In this document: positions 63,433 through 64,000 of the stretch, piece after piece
How the letters are laid out: each line of letters starts with the position of its first letter
How positions within the stretch are numbered: position 1 is the first letter of the stretch
Assembly (NCBI RefSeq): GCF_023715345.1
Contig: NZ_JAMBNY010000001.1
Location: forward strand, 992,001 to 1,056,000
Reading direction: 5' to 3'
DNA from: Paenibacillus camelliae
GTDB lineage: Bacteria; Bacillota; Bacilli; Paenibacillales; Paenibacillaceae
DNA: 64,000 bases
Translations under genes and position numbers: made by a program
Notes under the pieces: generated by a model
What the model saw: the letters and a program-made list of their open reading frames with translations, nothing else
The model's database searches: none
Told to the model about the DNA's origin: nothing

Positions 63433-64000
63433 TTAACCTTCAAATACTAATACGTCATAATCATCAATAATCGGTATCGTTACAGTGCACATATCCTCTT
63501 TGTACGTTAATGCAAGCTGTTCTTGGTTAGACAGCATATAAGCCTTCACTGGTCTAAACTGATCGGTCACGGGGATCGAAAGCTCAACATCACGAGCTGG
63601 CAGGATGTGCTGGAACATTCTTCTGCCGCCGTTCATATTTACAAAGTGGAATAGCTTCCGAGACTCCTGTAGCCGTAACGTAATCAACATGGTGGACGGC
63701 GCGTTAGTCTCGAAGGTAAGCTGCTCTTGCAGTCCCCACTTAATGGCATTGACCATCAGCGTTGCCCAGTCTGGGTAGCCGGCGCGGAAGAAAGAGATGT
63801 CCGGTTGACCTGCAAAATACACCGTTCTTCCTCCAGATGCATGCTCTTTCGTTACTGCCATCGGATAGCCTGTATCAGGCTCTACAGTATAGGACATTCC
63901 CTCTGGGAATACTCGAAATGCAGCTGACAAGGTTAGCGGAGCTTCAACATCCGCTTCTGCCGTAATCTTACAATGCTGATATGCAGCCGGAATGACCTCC
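63433..64000 (-). CDS. C-terminal part of a glycosidase-like protein (runs off window)
   Basis: The minus-strand frame is open from the window edge to the stop at 63433, about 188 codons; the apparent TTG start at 63930 is internal. GRTVYFAGQPDISFFRAGYP followed by WATLMVNAIKWGLQ is characteristic of the alpha/beta (trimerisation-like) domain after the barrel in GH42-like and related hypothetical glycosidases, and the last 80 residues look like a terminal beta domain (MLITLRLQESRKLFHFVNMN). It is the first visible gene of the carbohydrate locus. Confidence 0.65.
   Translation of the reverse strand, partial: EVIPAAYQHCKITAEADVEAPLTLSAAFRVFPEGMSYTVEPDTGYPMAVTKEHASGGRTVYFAGQPDISFFRAGYPDWATLMVNAIKWGLQEQLTFETNAPSTMLITLRLQESRKLFHFVNMNGGRRMFQHILPARDVELSIPVTDQFRPVKAYMLSNQEQLALTYKEDMCTVTIPIIDDYDVLVFEG

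Noticed and set aside
1..64000. CRISPR array, tRNA or rRNA genes
   Set aside because: No regularly spaced repeats and no tRNA or rRNA-like segments were recognised in either strand.

Overview
The window is chromosomal DNA from a spore-forming Firmicute, most probably Paenibacillus or a close relative (Paenibacillaceae). This rests on gene content (YlbJ, YunB, LytH-like peptidase, SspI, YutD, YozB/CtaM, YycC), Bacillales synteny (lipA-yutD beside lytH and yunB; sspI beside a SpoU methyltransferase), strong GGAGG ribosome sites, and hairpin-plus-U terminators. No rRNA, tRNA, CRISPR array, transposase or integrase was seen. Most genes lie on the minus strand.

Layout: 1-1.7 kb holds the 5' part of pgi and a DUF420 haem-oxidase assembly protein. 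1.9-4.0 kb has a GH53 endo-galactanase and an AraC regulator. 4.2-4.6 kb is a lone glyoxalase-fold gene. 4.8-9.4 kb is an organosulfur operon: arylsulfotransferase plus a sulfonate/taurine-type ABC importer, with a promoter carrying a TAATTCCTA dyad, a leader terminator and a MarR-like remnant. 9.5-15.7 kb is housekeeping (ppnP, tkt, purU, an extended nfo, DUF2621, a lipoprotein, an FHA protein).

15.7-20.9 kb is a distinctly AT-rich accessory island. It holds an unknown 112-residue protein, a two-gene membrane module (a channel-like protein with a degenerate selectivity filter plus a SLATT-like 2TM protein), and a convergent pair of exported proteins (a large lipoprotein with alpha/alpha-toroid-like repeats and a secreted protein). 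Both edges carry truncated-looking genes. This is the best candidate here for an undescribed system.

21.2-46.7 kb is mostly core genome: ndk, pepF, small conserved proteins, a truncated globin, ylbJ, nadK, yutD, lipA, lytH-like, yunB, a TIM-barrel isomerase, a FetAB-type transporter, a UvrD-like helicase, map, metE, an SDR, a hydrolase, two envelope proteins, a TrmH-family methyltransferase and sspI. A structured repeat-like element with direct repeats lies near 32.8 kb.

46.9-64 kb is one long minus-strand carbohydrate locus. It has a partial glycosidase-like gene, a membrane-bound AraC regulator, a GH42-type enzyme, an enolase-superfamily dehydratase, LplB/LplC-type permeases, two paralogous GH67-like proteins, an Fe-dependent alcohol dehydrogenase, an (methyl)malonate-semialdehyde dehydrogenase and a dehydrogenase fused to a YciI domain. 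Together these suggest uptake of an acidic oligosaccharide, cleavage, dehydration and oxidation to a C3 semialdehyde and acyl-CoA. The substrate is not identifiable, and no substrate-binding protein is present in the window.
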